DNA of 64,000 nt, taken from contig NZ_JAMZAW010000002.1 of assembly GCF_024158745.1 (NCBI RefSeq), positions 434,001 to 498,000 on the forward strand. Reading direction: 5' to 3'. Position 1 is the stretch's first letter. Every line of letters starts with the position of its first letter. The notes beneath the pieces are model-generated. The model had not been told where the DNA came from. It was given only the letters and a program-made list of their open reading frames with translations, and ran no database searches. Both the position numbers and the translations under genes were made by a program. Shown in pieces: positions 1 through 8,169 of the stretch. This stretch comes from Paenibacillus tyrphae (GTDB lineage Bacteria > Bacillota > Bacilli > Paenibacillales > NBRC-103111).

Positions 1-762
1 ATTCACGTCAAAGGAAACGACGAGTTCGGCATTCTTGCGAACCGCTTCCGTATCATGATGCAGACGATCAACAACCTGATCACGCAGGAGTACAAGCTGG
101 AGTTGGCCAACAAGACGAATCAGTTGAAGGCGCTGCAGGCGCAAATCAATCCGCACTTCTTGTACAACTCGCTGCAGTCGATCGGAACGCTTGCCTTGCA
201 GCACGATGCGCCGCGAATTTATTCGCTCCTGTCGTCGCTCGCCAAAATGATGCGCTACAGCATGAATACCAGCGTCGCCATCGTTCCGTTTGACAGCGAA
301 GTAAAGCATGTCCGCTCCTATATGGAGCTGCAGATGCAGCGCTTTGAACATCAATTAACCGTGGAGTACGACATTGACGCAGACACCATTCAGGTCCCCG
401 TGCCCAAGATGATCCTGCAGCCGATTGTAGAAAACTACTTTAAGCATGGATTCGACTCAGGACAAAATACGGGAAAATTGCTGATCGCAAGCCGTGTGGC
501 GGAGGACGGACGCATGGAAGTGACGGTGACGGACAATGGGAAAGGGATGGCGGAGGAAGAACTGCAGCGCCTGAAAGCGAGACTCGGTTCGCCGTCGGAA
601 CCTGTGCAGGAAGAGGACAGCATCGGTCTGATCAATGTGGTATCGCGTCTGCGGCTCTATTACAACCATGAAGCGGACATGAGGATCGAGCATCACAAGC
701 CTTACGGCGTCAAGGTAACGATCCTTATGCCCATGCATATGAAGGAGAACGGGGAGCTATGA
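1..762 (+). CDS. Sensor histidine kinase, YesM/LytS family (5' end outside window)
   Basis: This is the C-terminal part of a membrane sensor kinase; the reading frame is open from base 1, so the extracellular sensor and membrane segments lie upstream. The first residues (GNDEFGILANRF) look like the end of a HAMP linker. A His_kinase domain follows with the diagnostic NPHFLYNSLQ motif carrying the phosphorylated His, then a HATPase domain with an N-box (ILQPIVENYFKHG) and G-box (DNGKGM). Its stop overlaps the next start (ATGA), so it is translationally coupled to its partner regulator. YesM-type kinases commonly sense cell-surface or carbohydrate cues; the ligand here cannot be read. Confidence 0.93.
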   Translation: MHVKGNDEFGILANRFRIMMQTINNLITQEYKLELANKTNQLKALQAQINPHFLYNSLQSIGTLALQHDAPRIYSLLSSLAKMMRYSMNTSVAIVPFDSEVKHVRSYMELQMQRFEHQLTVEYDIDADTIQVPVPKMILQPIVENYFKHGFDSGQNTGKLLIASRVAEDGRMEVTVTDNGKGMAEEELQRLKARLGSPSEPVQEEDSIGLINVVSRLRLYYNHEADMRIEHHKPYGVKVTILMPMHMKENGEL

Positions 763-2390
763 AAGCCATCATCGTCGATGATGAAAAACACGTGCGGGAA
801 GCGATCAAGCTGCTCGTCCGATGGAGCGACTTCGGCATCGATCAGGTGCTGGAAGCCCAGGACGGGCTGGACGCCGTCCGCCAAATCGAGGAGCATCGGC
901 CGCAGCTCATCTTTACGGACATGATGATGCCCGTCAAGACCGGAATGGAGCTGATGGAATGGCTGCAAAGCCAATACCCGTCCGGCAAAACGATCGTCAT
1001 TAGCGGGCACGACGAATTCGAGCTTGTCCGGCATGCCGTTCAATACGGCGGCGTCGATTACATCTTGAAGCCCATCGATCACGAGCAATTGGCAGCAGCG
1101 GTGGAGAAGGCGGTATCCGCCATCCGGCGCGAAGAATCGGAACGCCGTCTGCAGCAGGCGCGAAATATTGAAATGAATCAGCTCAAGCCGGTCTATTGGG
1201 ACAAAATATTGTCCAACCTGCTGACCGAGCCGAAGCTGTATTCCCAGCACGTCAAAGCGTTGGACGCGGAGTTCGGGCTTGGACCTTCGGTAAAAGAGTG
1301 CCGGATCGCCATCTTGAGCCTGGATACGATGAGCCTCAGCTTCAAGGACAAGTTTATGGCCGATTACGAGCTGCTCTTTTTCTCGCTCACGAACATCTGC
1401 AACGAGCTGCTGTCCGCTCGCGCGTCCAGAGGTCCCCGGCAAGGCATTGCCTACCGGTATTGGAACAGCGACAGCGAAGCGATCCTGCTGCTCTACGGCG
1501 GACTGGACCAGACGCCGGCATTGCTCGAACGCATTCGGGAAGGCATCCGGGACACGGTCCGCAACTGCTTCGATACGGGCGTCAGCCGGGTGCATCCGTT
1601 CCCCGAAGGCTTGACGGCCGCTTATCTTGAAGCCAGGCAGGTGCTTCGCAGACGGAATCTGCTGATCCGGGAGAAGCGCACGCTGATCGCCGGACCCGCA
1701 GCGACGGCGACAAGCAGCCGGCAGCTTTCTTTTACGGATTACGCCGAACCGATCCGGCTCTCGGTGCAGAGCGGCAGCGAGGAGCAGATCCGCCGCGCGG
1801 TCGCCGCGTGGTTCGCGGACGTGCGCAAGCTGGACTCTATCGACATGGAGCAGCTCGAGCATTGGTGGCACGAGTACAATGTCGTGCGCAGCCGCTGGCT
1901 GGCCGAGCTGTTCGAGGGCGACGGGCTCCGCGGCGAGGAGGAGCATAGCGCCCCGTTCGTCGTTCCGCTGGACGAGGAAGGCTTCCTGTCCCTCGACCGC
2001 TGGGAGCAGCAGCTCGTCCGCAGCTTGTCCGAGCTCTCGCGGCTGCTGCTATCGCACCAGCGGCAGGACAGCAACGTTATTTTCGAAATTTCCAAATTTA
2101 TTCAGAATCATTACCATCAGGACATTACGCTGCAGGAAATCGCCAACCATTTTTACTTGAGCCGTGAATATATTTCCCGTAAGTTCAAGCAGGAATTTCA
2201 TGTGAATTTATCCGATTACATAAGCGGCATCCGCATCGATAAAGCCAAGCTGCTGCTTTTGAACCCGAATCTTCGCATTTCCCAGATCGCAGCCATGGTC
2301 GGCTACGACGACGAGAAATATTTCAGCAAAGTGTTCAAGAAGACGGTTGGCGTCTCTCCTAACGAGTACAGGAAGGTGAACCAACCATGA
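759..2390 (+). CDS. Response regulator, YesN family (REC + AraC HTH)
   Basis: This is the cytoplasmic partner of the kinase just upstream. The N-terminal receiver domain (residues ~1-120) shows the acidic pair D7/D8, phospho-acceptor D54 (IFTDMMMP) and the conserved K in YILKPID. A ~300-residue middle region typical of YesN proteins follows, then a C-terminal AraC-type double helix-turn-helix (about 440-540; IANHFYLSREYISRKFKQ and IAAMVGYDDEKYFSKVFKK). It overlaps the kinase by 4 bp and the next gene by 4 bp, so the three form one operon. The 543-residue length is normal for the family. Its targets are unknown; genes in the same operon are likely candidates. Confidence 0.93.
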   Translation: MKAIIVDDEKHVREAIKLLVRWSDFGIDQVLEAQDGLDAVRQIEEHRPQLIFTDMMMPVKTGMELMEWLQSQYPSGKTIVISGHDEFELVRHAVQYGGVDYILKPIDHEQLAAAVEKAVSAIRREESERRLQQARNIEMNQLKPVYWDKILSNLLTEPKLYSQHVKALDAEFGLGPSVKECRIAILSLDTMSLSFKDKFMADYELLFFSLTNICNELLSARASRGPRQGIAYRYWNSDSEAILLLYGGLDQTPALLERIREGIRDTVRNCFDTGVSRVHPFPEGLTAAYLEARQVLRRRNLLIREKRTLIAGPAATATSSRQLSFTDYAEPIRLSVQSGSEEQIRRAVAAWFADVRKLDSIDMEQLEHWWHEYNVVRSRWLAELFEGDGLRGEEEHSAPFVVPLDEEGFLSLDRWEQQLVRSLSELSRLLLSHQRQDSNVIFEISKFIQNHYHQDITLQEIANHFYLSREYISRKFKQEFHVNLSDYISGIRIDKAKLLLLNPNLRISQIAAMVGYDDEKYFSKVFKKTVGVSPNEYRKVNQP

Positions 2391-2818
2391 GTATGCAGAT
2401 CGAGCCGGCGGGACAACCGTCCGCTCCGCGCAACGTCAAGCCGAGAAAACCGACGAGGAAAACGTATCTGATTCTGGCGCTGGTCTGGGCCGTACTTGTC
2501 GGCTCGGGCGCATGGGGCGCCAAGCTTTATACCGACCATTTGAAGCGGCAGCTGAAAGAAGAGCTCGCCGCTCAGACGAATGAGCAGCTTGCCGCCGTGC
2601 AGGAGCAATACCAGAAGCAGATCGCCGAGCTTAAAGACAACATGACAGGCGAAATGGCCAAGCTGCAGACAAAGGTTGATGCCGTGAACGAGCTGCTCGC
2701 CTTTACCAAAGACAGCGCCAGCAGCAAGACGGACAACAGCAACCAGCTCTATACACAGCTCGCCGAAGTGAAGAAGCAGCTCGAAGACCTGAAGAAGCAG
2801 CTGGATGCGCTGCAATAG
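2387..2818 (+). CDS. Membrane-anchored coiled-coil protein of unknown function
   Basis: 143 residues. A basic, proline-rich cytoplasmic N-terminus (~1-27) precedes one membrane segment (about 28-48, LILALVWAVLVGSGAWGAKLY) and then an almost continuous Lys/Glu/Gln-rich coiled coil to the C-terminus. The orientation predicts an extracellular coil. The start overlaps the yesN-like stop (ATGA), so it is coupled to the two-component system, and a phosphodiester-glycosidase-domain protein follows in the same direction. I do not recognise a named family. A scaffold or partner for the following surface protein is an inference from position only. Confidence 0.8.
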   Translation: MSMQIEPAGQPSAPRNVKPRKPTRKTYLILALVWAVLVGSGAWGAKLYTDHLKRQLKEELAAQTNEQLAAVQEQYQKQIAELKDNMTGEMAKLQTKVDAVNELLAFTKDSASSKTDNSNQLYTQLAEVKKQLEDLKKQLDALQ

Positions 2819-2854
2819 ATTGCACGGACGAAAGGATAGTGAACTTCGAAAGCC

Positions 2855-3934
2855 ATGATTCCGATTCAACATATTAACCGGACAATGCTGCTGGTGTGCG
2901 CGCCGTTTGTCGGATTATTGTTGTTCCTGATTATCGCGGGCGTATCGGTCGAGCTATCTCCATTCGCCGGGGCTCCCGCCGCTTCGTGGAAAGCCGGCGA
3001 TGAATGGCAGAACGTCCTTGCCAAGCTGGACAAAACAAAGGCCGACGCGGCGCAGACCCGGTCGACGATCGAGAAGTACTACGAGCTGTACTCCAAAAGC
3101 TCGGCCGAAGCTGCCGCCATGACGCAAACTGCGGAATCGGCGGCTGCGCGCCCGGCAGCCATCTTCGACTCGCGGATCGGCGACAAGCTCGGCGGCAAGG
3201 TCAACCGCGCCACGACAACCTCCAACGTTGATCTAAAATTATATACGTTTACGGAAGCGAGGTATAAAGGTTACGCATTGAAAGTAGATCTGAAATCAGA
3301 CAAAGGCATGAAGATGGTGCTGGGAAAAGACAAGGTCGGGGGCAGCGAAACCACGCTGGACGCGGTACGCCGCTATGGCGCCGTCGCCGGGATCAATGCA
3401 GGAGGCTTCGCCGACGACGACAAAACCGGCAAGCGGTTCCCGCTTAGCACGACGGTGCTCGGAGGCAAGTATGTCTACGGCTTCGAGCCGACGTTCGAGG
3501 ATTTGGCGTTCATCGGGATCAGCACCGACCGGAAGCTGATCGGCGGCAAATTTTCGCGCCAAGAAGATTTGGACAAGCTGAAGCCGTCCTTCGGGGCGAC
3601 ATTCGTGCCGATCCTGCTCCAGGACGGGAAGAAGCAGAACATTCCAAATCAGTGGCTAACCTCCCCGGCCCGCGCGCCGCGGACGGTGGTCGGCAGCTTT
3701 AAGAACGATCAGCTGCTCTTTATGGTGACGGACGGCAACGACGAAAACGGCCGTTCTGGCGCCACGCTGCCGGAGCTTCAGGACAAGCTTGTCGCACTCG
3801 GCGTCAAAGACGCCTACAATCTGGACGGGGGCGGGTCGTCAAGCTTGATCTATGACGGACAAGTAATCAACCGGCCGTCCGATGCCGGAGGACGCCTGCG
3901 GCCGCTGGCAACGCACTTCCTGTTTTTCAAGTAA
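2855..3934 (+). CDS. Secreted or membrane-anchored phosphodiester glycosidase domain (NAGPA/DUF2233) protein
   Basis: 359 residues. One hydrophobic segment (about 11-30) anchors or exports the protein. A short helical spacer follows, then a C-terminal domain of the phosphodiester-glycosidase type. Its marks are the GINAGGF motif near residue 180, PRTVVGSFKNDQLLFMVTDG, and the family hallmark NLDGGGSSSLIYDGQVINRPSD near the end. Members of this family hydrolyse or modify sugar phosphodiesters, and bacterial ones are often annotated as exopolysaccharide biosynthesis proteins. It ends the YesMN operon, 36 bp after the coiled-coil gene. The start is not backed by a close ribosome site and could be off by a few codons. 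Confidence 0.85.
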   Translation: MIPIQHINRTMLLVCAPFVGLLLFLIIAGVSVELSPFAGAPAASWKAGDEWQNVLAKLDKTKADAAQTRSTIEKYYELYSKSSAEAAAMTQTAESAAARPAAIFDSRIGDKLGGKVNRATTTSNVDLKLYTFTEARYKGYALKVDLKSDKGMKMVLGKDKVGGSETTLDAVRRYGAVAGINAGGFADDDKTGKRFPLSTTVLGGKYVYGFEPTFEDLAFIGISTDRKLIGGKFSRQEDLDKLKPSFGATFVPILLQDGKKQNIPNQWLTSPARAPRTVVGSFKNDQLLFMVTDGNDENGRSGATLPELQDKLVALGVKDAYNLDGGGSSSLIYDGQVINRPSDAGGRLRPLATHFLFFK

Positions 3935-4002
3935 AATTCACATATTTAGCGTTTTCTTTTGCCAATGGGTTGGTTATAATATAGGCGGGAGGTGCTGAGT
4001 AA

Positions 4003-4101
4003 ATGTCAGTCACATTTTGGATCGTTATCGTGGTTTTTCTTCTGTTCATTGTCTCGATGCTTACAGCCGCATACAATGATGACAAAACCAAGGGACTTTA
4101 A
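4003..4101 (+). CDS. Small single-pass membrane peptide (32 aa)
   Basis: This short ORF begins MSVTFWIVIV and is almost entirely one hydrophobic helix (about residues 5-23), ending in a charged tail NDDKTKGL. A strong GGGAGGTG ribosome site lies 8 bases before the ATG, and a TATAAT -10 lies at 3975-3980, so its own transcription is plausible. No homologue is recognised. Its position just downstream of the YesMN operon and upstream of the SinI-like gene may be coincidental. Confidence 0.5.
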   Translation: MSVTFWIVIVVFLLFIVSMLTAAYNDDKTKGL

Positions 4102-4222
4102 TCATACGCTTCCCTTCGCCTGCGGGTTGAGAGACTCGGCTTCCGGATCAATCAAGGTTCGTTACAGCACCTGATTGCATTTGCGGCCGGTATCTTTCAA
4201 CCCGTTTTCACGTCCGTAGGCA

Positions 4223-4237
4223 GATACACTTTGTATC
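4223..4237. promoter_or_regulatory. Palindromic operator, site 1 (GATAC-ACTTT-GTATC)
   Basis: This is a perfect 5+5+5 match to the GATAC-N5-GTATC palindrome found at ten other places in the window. It lies between the 32-aa membrane peptide and the 3' end of the SinI-like gene at 4266. It is not in an obvious promoter, so its target is unclear. It could also act as a small RNA hairpin. Confidence 0.55.
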
Positions 4238-4265
4238 TATCACTATAAAAAAATAGAACCATCGG

Positions 4266-4436
4266 CTAACGTGTGTCTTCGTTCTCCGCATCGGGCTGCG
4301 AAGTCTGGTCAAGGGGGATCGGACTGCTGCTGAACTTTTGCCAATCGAGCGGATTGAGCCCAAGCTGCCTCATTACTTCACGGATCTCCAAATGTATAAC
4401 GGTTTCATCTCCAGTAGTCATTGCGATTCGCTCCAT
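4266..4436 (-). CDS. SinI-like small antirepressor candidate A
   Basis: Minus-strand ORF of 56 codons, or 51 if it starts at the internal ATG at 4421. The core LEIREVMRQLGLNP matches two other short minus-strand genes in this window (LDIRDMLRQLGMNP at 9996-10151 and LDIRSTMKQLGIHP at 11436-11612). This helix-turn-helix layout recalls the SinI dimerisation helices that sequester SinR, but the tails differ and the assignment to SinI is inference. The AGAGGTGG ribosome site supports the 4436 start; GGAG before 4421 supports the shorter form. It is divergent from the SARP-type regulator at 4683. Recurrence of the core in three genes is the main evidence that it is real. Confidence 0.65.
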   Translation of the reverse strand: MERIAMTTGDETVIHLEIREVMRQLGLNPLDWQKFSSSPIPLDQTSQPDAENEDTR

Positions 4437-4604
4437 CCTGACAAGTCCACCTCTATATGGTTTTAGTATGATTTTGTATGAGCTTGACCGAAGAGTGTAA
4501 CAATCCTTACAGGCATTCTAGCACAGCGAGCGTTACAGAATGGTTACAAAACCAAAAGAATTCATAAATTTTCTCCTAGCTTTATTAAATTTTGGCTAAA
4601 CATT

Positions 4605-4613
4605 TGATATAAT
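4605..4613 (+). promoter_or_regulatory. Extended -10 promoter of the hydrolase/SARP gene
   Basis: TGATATAAT gives an extended -10 (TG-N-TATAAT) about 70 bases before the start at 4683. The matching -35 is weak (TTAAAT), which is usual for extended -10 promoters. Confidence 0.5.
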
Positions 4614-4682
4614 ATCCAAAGACCTAGTCCTATTAGACTAATTTAAATGAAAATTCGAATCCCATAGGGGGACTTTGGGCTT

Positions 4683-6257
4683 ATGTCGTTTTTCATTTCC
4701 GCCGATTCTCTGATGTATTACGAACATTACGAGTGCCCCGCAAAGGGAGCGAAAACTTTGGTTATGATCCACGGCGCCGGACTGAACTCCACCTTCTGGC
4801 AGTCCATTGTCCCGCTTCTCGAATGGCGTTATTCCATCTTATTGTACGATCTAAGCGGCCACGGACAAAGCAGTGAAGGACATACGGACATTTCTTGGGA
4901 GCTGCTGACCGGAGAACTCCTTGCTCTGCTGCGCTCGCTGAGATTGGAGCGTGTCACCCTGCTGGGTCACGACTTCGGGGCCCATCTCGCCGTCCAGTTC
5001 GCATTGACGTACGGCTCAATGGTTGAAAGCCTTATCCTGATCTCACCATTCGCCCACCTTCCGCTTACCTCGCTTCATAAAGAATACAAGCTGCGCGTCT
5101 CCCTCGCCAAGAAAGCAGCTCGTCAAACGCTCGGGGAAGCGATGGCGAAGCGCATGTCCGTCAAGCACGCGGATGCGGTCTTGACGCAGCGAATCGTGCA
5201 AGCCTTTGAACGGGTCCATTCCCCTACCTATGTTCAACTGGTGGAGCTGGCGACGAAACCCGTATTTCCGAAAGATTATCTCCTCCTCCAAAAGCCTGTG
5301 CTGCTGCTCTCCGGCGAGCAGGACCCTGTCTTCACGCCGGCGCTGGCCGGTCTGATACATGCGCAGCTGGAGACGACGGCCTTCTTGGTCGTCCCCGACG
5401 CCTCGAGCCTGGTGTTCGTCGATCAGCCGATTTATGCGGCCGACTGGATCGATGCCTTTAGCCGCAAGCCGTTTACCGGACAGCGGAATAACGCCATAAA
5501 TCGCGAGCTGCGGCAGCACGTGCAGCAATTGACTAAACAGGGCTACGAGCATTGGGGCGGCAACCGGATTCGCATCCGCTGCTTGGGCAAGTTCGAGGTC
5601 TGCCTGAACGACCGGATCGTGCCGGGCGGCTGGAATACCCGGTACGCCAAAAGCCTGATAATCTATCTGGCCTTTCACCCGACCGCTACGCGGGAGCAGC
5701 TGTGCGAAGCTCTATTCCCGGAAGTCGAGCACCCGAATGCGATGCGGAATTTGCGCGTCTACTTAAGCCACTTCGCCAAACTGCTGGAGACGAATAATAC
5801 GGAGAAGCCGTGCCTTACGATCGGAAGAGATGTCGTCAAGCTAAATTATGTTGTCGATTGCGATTTAATGGAATTTCTGAACGATCTGCAGCAGGTCGCC
5901 GCAGAGCAGGATAGCGAGGTGAAGTACGGGCTGTGCGAAGATTTGCTTAGCCGGCTCAGCGGCAAGCTCATGCCGGGGTGCTACGATCCTTTTGCCTTAT
6001 CGTTGAAAGAAAAAGTGGAGCAGCTATGGGAAGGCATCACCTTATGGGCGGCCGATTACTGCATGCTGACCGGAAAAAGCGGCCAAGCTATTCCATTCCT
6101 GCTCAGCGGATTGCAGCACGGCTTGGCGGACGAAACCTTGTATTATGACCGGTTGATCGCCATTTATCAGGAAAACGGCAATACCAAAGAGCTGCGCAAA
6201 TGGGTCCGCAAAAAAAGAAACAGCCTATCCGCGCCCCCGGCGGAGGAAAAGCTATAA
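4683..6257 (+). CDS. Alpha/beta-hydrolase-like sensor fused to a SARP/BTAD transcription factor
   Basis: 524 residues in two parts. Residues ~1-265 form an alpha/beta-hydrolase fold with an oxyanion loop (HGAG, 30-33) and nucleophile elbow GHDFG (95-99), which carries Asp97 rather than Ser, as in haloalkane dehalogenases and epoxide hydrolases. The acid position is kept (GEQDP, D214), but the usual GH before the final helix reads SS (PDASSLVFVDQP), so the catalytic His seems lost. Residues ~289-385 are a winged-helix domain (IRIRCLGKFEV), followed by a BTAD-type helical region (~390-515) as in SARP/AfsR regulators. I infer a regulator in which a dead hydrolase fold binds a small ligand. Residual catalysis is not excluded. 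Confidence 0.85.
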   Translation: MSFFISADSLMYYEHYECPAKGAKTLVMIHGAGLNSTFWQSIVPLLEWRYSILLYDLSGHGQSSEGHTDISWELLTGELLALLRSLRLERVTLLGHDFGAHLAVQFALTYGSMVESLILISPFAHLPLTSLHKEYKLRVSLAKKAARQTLGEAMAKRMSVKHADAVLTQRIVQAFERVHSPTYVQLVELATKPVFPKDYLLLQKPVLLLSGEQDPVFTPALAGLIHAQLETTAFLVVPDASSLVFVDQPIYAADWIDAFSRKPFTGQRNNAINRELRQHVQQLTKQGYEHWGGNRIRIRCLGKFEVCLNDRIVPGGWNTRYAKSLIIYLAFHPTATREQLCEALFPEVEHPNAMRNLRVYLSHFAKLLETNNTEKPCLTIGRDVVKLNYVVDCDLMEFLNDLQQVAAEQDSEVKYGLCEDLLSRLSGKLMPGCYDPFALSLKEKVEQLWEGITLWAADYCMLTGKSGQAIPFLLSGLQHGLADETLYYDRLIAIYQENGNTKELRKWVRKKRNSLSAPPAEEKL

Positions 6258-6277
6258 GCGGCTTCCAGCAGACGAAA

Positions 6278-6319
6278 AAGCACGGCCGGCGTCCCTTACG
6301 GAACGAACCGGCCGTGCTT
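6278..6319 (-). terminator. Intrinsic terminator of the AbrB-like gene
   Basis: A 12-bp perfect stem (AAGCACGGCCGG / CCGGCCGTGCTT) with an 18-base loop. In the minus direction it runs into CTTTTTCG, placing it behind the gene at 6356-6610. It also sits 20 bases after the plus-strand stop at 6257 and may serve both. Confidence 0.8.
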
Positions 6320-6355
6320 CTCCAGTTGCGGGCTAACCCTGCGCAGCCGCTCGGA

Positions 6356-6610
6356 TTACCCTTTCAATTGATGCATCTCGCCCAGGCATTCGGCGCAGAT
6401 ATGTCTTTCCTTGAAATCGCTCACTTGCTCCATCGAGCCGCAAAATACGCAGCGGGGACGATACCTCTCCAGAATGATATGATCACCGCTTACCAATATT
6501 TCAACAGGATCGCCTTCGTTCATTTGGTATCTTTTGCGCAGCGATTTCGGGAGTACAATTCTGCCGAGCTGGTCGACTTTTCTTACTACTCCTGCCGGTT
6601 TCATCATCAA
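6356..6610 (-). CDS. AbrB/SpoVT-type DNA-binding protein with C-terminal four-cysteine zinc motif
   Basis: 84 residues. The N-terminal ~50 residues are the swapped-hairpin AbrB domain (VVRKVDQLGRIVLPKSLRKRYQM...GDPVEILV). Unlike AbrB itself, the C-terminal part carries CVFC near 54-57 and CAEC near 74-77, a likely zinc-binding pair of knuckles. AbrB-family proteins are transition-state regulators that repress biofilm and secondary-metabolite genes during growth. This one sits in a district of matrix regulators, which fits such a role but does not prove it. It is transcribed alone and has its own terminator. Confidence 0.88.
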   Translation of the reverse strand: MMMKPAGVVRKVDQLGRIVLPKSLRKRYQMNEGDPVEILVSGDHIILERYRPRCVFCGSMEQVSDFKERHICAECLGEMHQLKG

Positions 6611-6745
6611 TTCACCTCACTTTCACACGATTACGCTTGCCCTCCATATAGTTCGACGCTGATGTTAAAATTCCTTCCCATAATTGCGAGTTTTCTCCGT
6701 TGATTTCTATGAGAGTCGCATTTTCGTAACGAAATGGGTCGAACT

Positions 6746-7210
6746 TTAGGACAATTCTGGAAATCCGGTCTGCCGGAGCGCTTCGAACAGGACGATCGCC
6801 GCGGCGTTGGACAAGTTCAGCGAACGAACGGCGTCCGTCATCGGCAGCCGCATAAGCGAATCCGGGTGCTCGGCCAAAATCTCCGGAGCAAGCCCTTTCG
6901 TCTCTTTGCCGAATACCAAAAAATCGCCGTCTTGAAATGTCAAATCCGTGTAAACTTTAGACGCCTTGGTCGTGGCAAAAAAGAAGCGGCCGTCCTTGTA
7001 TTTATCTTTCACTTCCTGAAACGAATCGTGATACTCCAGCTTGACGGCGTGCCAATAGTCCAGTCCGGCCCGCTTGAGAGTCCGGTCGTCGGTATCGAAG
7101 CCGAGCGGACGAACCAAGTGCAGCCAAGTGCCGGTCGCGGCGCACGTTCTGGAGATATTCCCCGTATTGGCCGGAATTTCCGGCTCTACCAGTACGATAT
7201 GAAAAGCCAT
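6746..7210 (-). CDS. trmL: tRNA (cytidine(34)-2'-O)-methyltransferase TrmL
   Basis: 154 residues, a full-length SPOUT methyltransferase. It 2'-O-methylates the wobble base (C/U34) of tRNA-Leu isoacceptors. Visible motifs are the N-terminal IVLVEPEIPANTGNISRTCA, the GFDTDDRTLKRAGLDYW segment, and the trefoil-knot AdoMet loop FGKETKGL...LRLPMTDAVRSLNLSNAAAIVLFEALRQ. I chose the start at MAFHIV because AGGAGG lies just upstream; an in-frame extension of 63 codons has no such support. It is divergent from the orphan response regulator at 7335. Confidence 0.93.
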   Translation of the reverse strand: MAFHIVLVEPEIPANTGNISRTCAATGTWLHLVRPLGFDTDDRTLKRAGLDYWHAVKLEYHDSFQEVKDKYKDGRFFFATTKASKVYTDLTFQDGDFLVFGKETKGLAPEILAEHPDSLMRLPMTDAVRSLNLSNAAAIVLFEALRQTGFPELS

Positions 7211-7334
7211 GCTGCTCCGTTTTCCTCCTGTATGCCTCATTAATTTTACATACGTTTTACCTTTTCTTAATACGAAGATGATAGTGGCTTGAGATAATGA
7301 ATTCATCCAAGTGACTACAAAGGAGACTACCGAA

Positions 7335-8051
7335 ATGATGAAGAAGAAAATTCTTGTCGTTGACGACGAACCTTCAATTTCGATGCTCATAGAATTCAAC
7401 CTGAAGCTTGTCGGCTTCGAAGTGCACTGCGTCTACGACGGTGAAGCGGTATTCCAGGCGATTCAGCATTTCCGCCCCGATCTGATCGTGCTCGACCTGA
7501 TGCTGCCCAAGATGGACGGTATTCAAGTGTGCCGCAAGCTGCGCGGCCAGAACAATCTCGTACCGATCATTATGCTGACGGCGATGCAGGACTTGTCCGA
7601 CAAAATCGCCGGTCTCGATAACGGCGCCGACGATTATATGACGAAGCCTTTCAGCCCGCAAGAGCTGATTTCGCGAATTCAAGCGATCCTGCGCCGCATT
7701 CAGACCCTGCCTTCCACAAGTCCGAACACGCCGGTGTCCATCGGTCAGATCGTCATTCAACCCGATCAGCGGGAAGTGAAGGTCAAGGGCCAGCCGATCG
7801 AGCTGACGCCCAAAGAATTCGATCTGCTGCTCTTCCTGTGCAAGCACCGCGGCAAAGTGCTTAGCCGCCAGCAGCTGCTGCACGGCGTCTGGGATTATCA
7901 TTTCCTCGGCGATACGCGGATCGTCGATGTGCATATCAGCCATTTGCGCGACAAGATCGAGACCAACGCCCGTAACCCTGAATATATCGTAACCATCCGC
8001 AACGTCGGTTACAAATTGGCCGAGCCCGCCATGAAAGAATCTTACGCCTAA
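7335..8051 (+). CDS. Orphan OmpR/PhoB-family response regulator
   Basis: 238 residues. The receiver domain has D10/D11, phospho-acceptor D54 (IVLDLMLPKMDG), a conserved T (IIMLTA) and K (YMTKPFSP). The winged-helix DNA-binding domain (~135-235) ends with the family signature RIVDVHISHLRDKIE...IVTIRNVGYKL. The start with AAAGGAG nine bases upstream is preferred over an upstream GTG. No histidine kinase is adjacent: trmL is divergent and serC convergent. It is therefore an orphan or is served by a kinase elsewhere. It resembles PhoP/PhoB but cannot be assigned to a system. Confidence 0.92.
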   Translation: MMKKKILVVDDEPSISMLIEFNLKLVGFEVHCVYDGEAVFQAIQHFRPDLIVLDLMLPKMDGIQVCRKLRGQNNLVPIIMLTAMQDLSDKIAGLDNGADDYMTKPFSPQELISRIQAILRRIQTLPSTSPNTPVSIGQIVIQPDQREVKVKGQPIELTPKEFDLLLFLCKHRGKVLSRQQLLHGVWDYHFLGDTRIVDVHISHLRDKIETNARNPEYIVTIRNVGYKLAEPAMKESYA

Positions 8052-8067
8052 TATCCGATACAACGAG

Positions 8068-8090
8068 CGCCGCGCAAACTTGCCGCGGCG
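8068..8090 (+). terminator. Probable terminator after the orphan response regulator
   Basis: A 7-bp GC-rich stem (CGCCGCG / CGCGGCG) 17 bases after the stop, followed by TTCTTGTC, a modest T-rich tract. Confidence 0.55.
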
Positions 8091-8118
8091 TTCTTGTCAT
8101 ATTCGCGCCGTACAAAAA

Positions 8119-8156
8119 GCAGCCTTCGCTCGGCTTCATGCCGTGGCGAAAGCTGC
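8119..8156 (-). terminator. Terminator of serC
   Basis: An 11-bp stem (GCAGCCTTCGC / GCGAAAGCTGC, one G-U pair). In the minus direction it is followed by a run of five T. It lies 14 bases past the serC stop. Confidence 0.75.
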
Positions 8157-8169
8157 CGGACGGGTCCGA

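Noticed and set aside
702-1946. Long minus-strand ORF (414 codons) opposite the YesN gene
   Set aside because: Antisense shadow of a real gene: no family pattern and no ribosome site, arising from high G+C at third codon positions.
4449-4492. Direct repeat GTATG-ATTTT-GTATG upstream of gene A as an operator
   Set aside because: It is a direct, not inverted, repeat and misses the TAC half-site.
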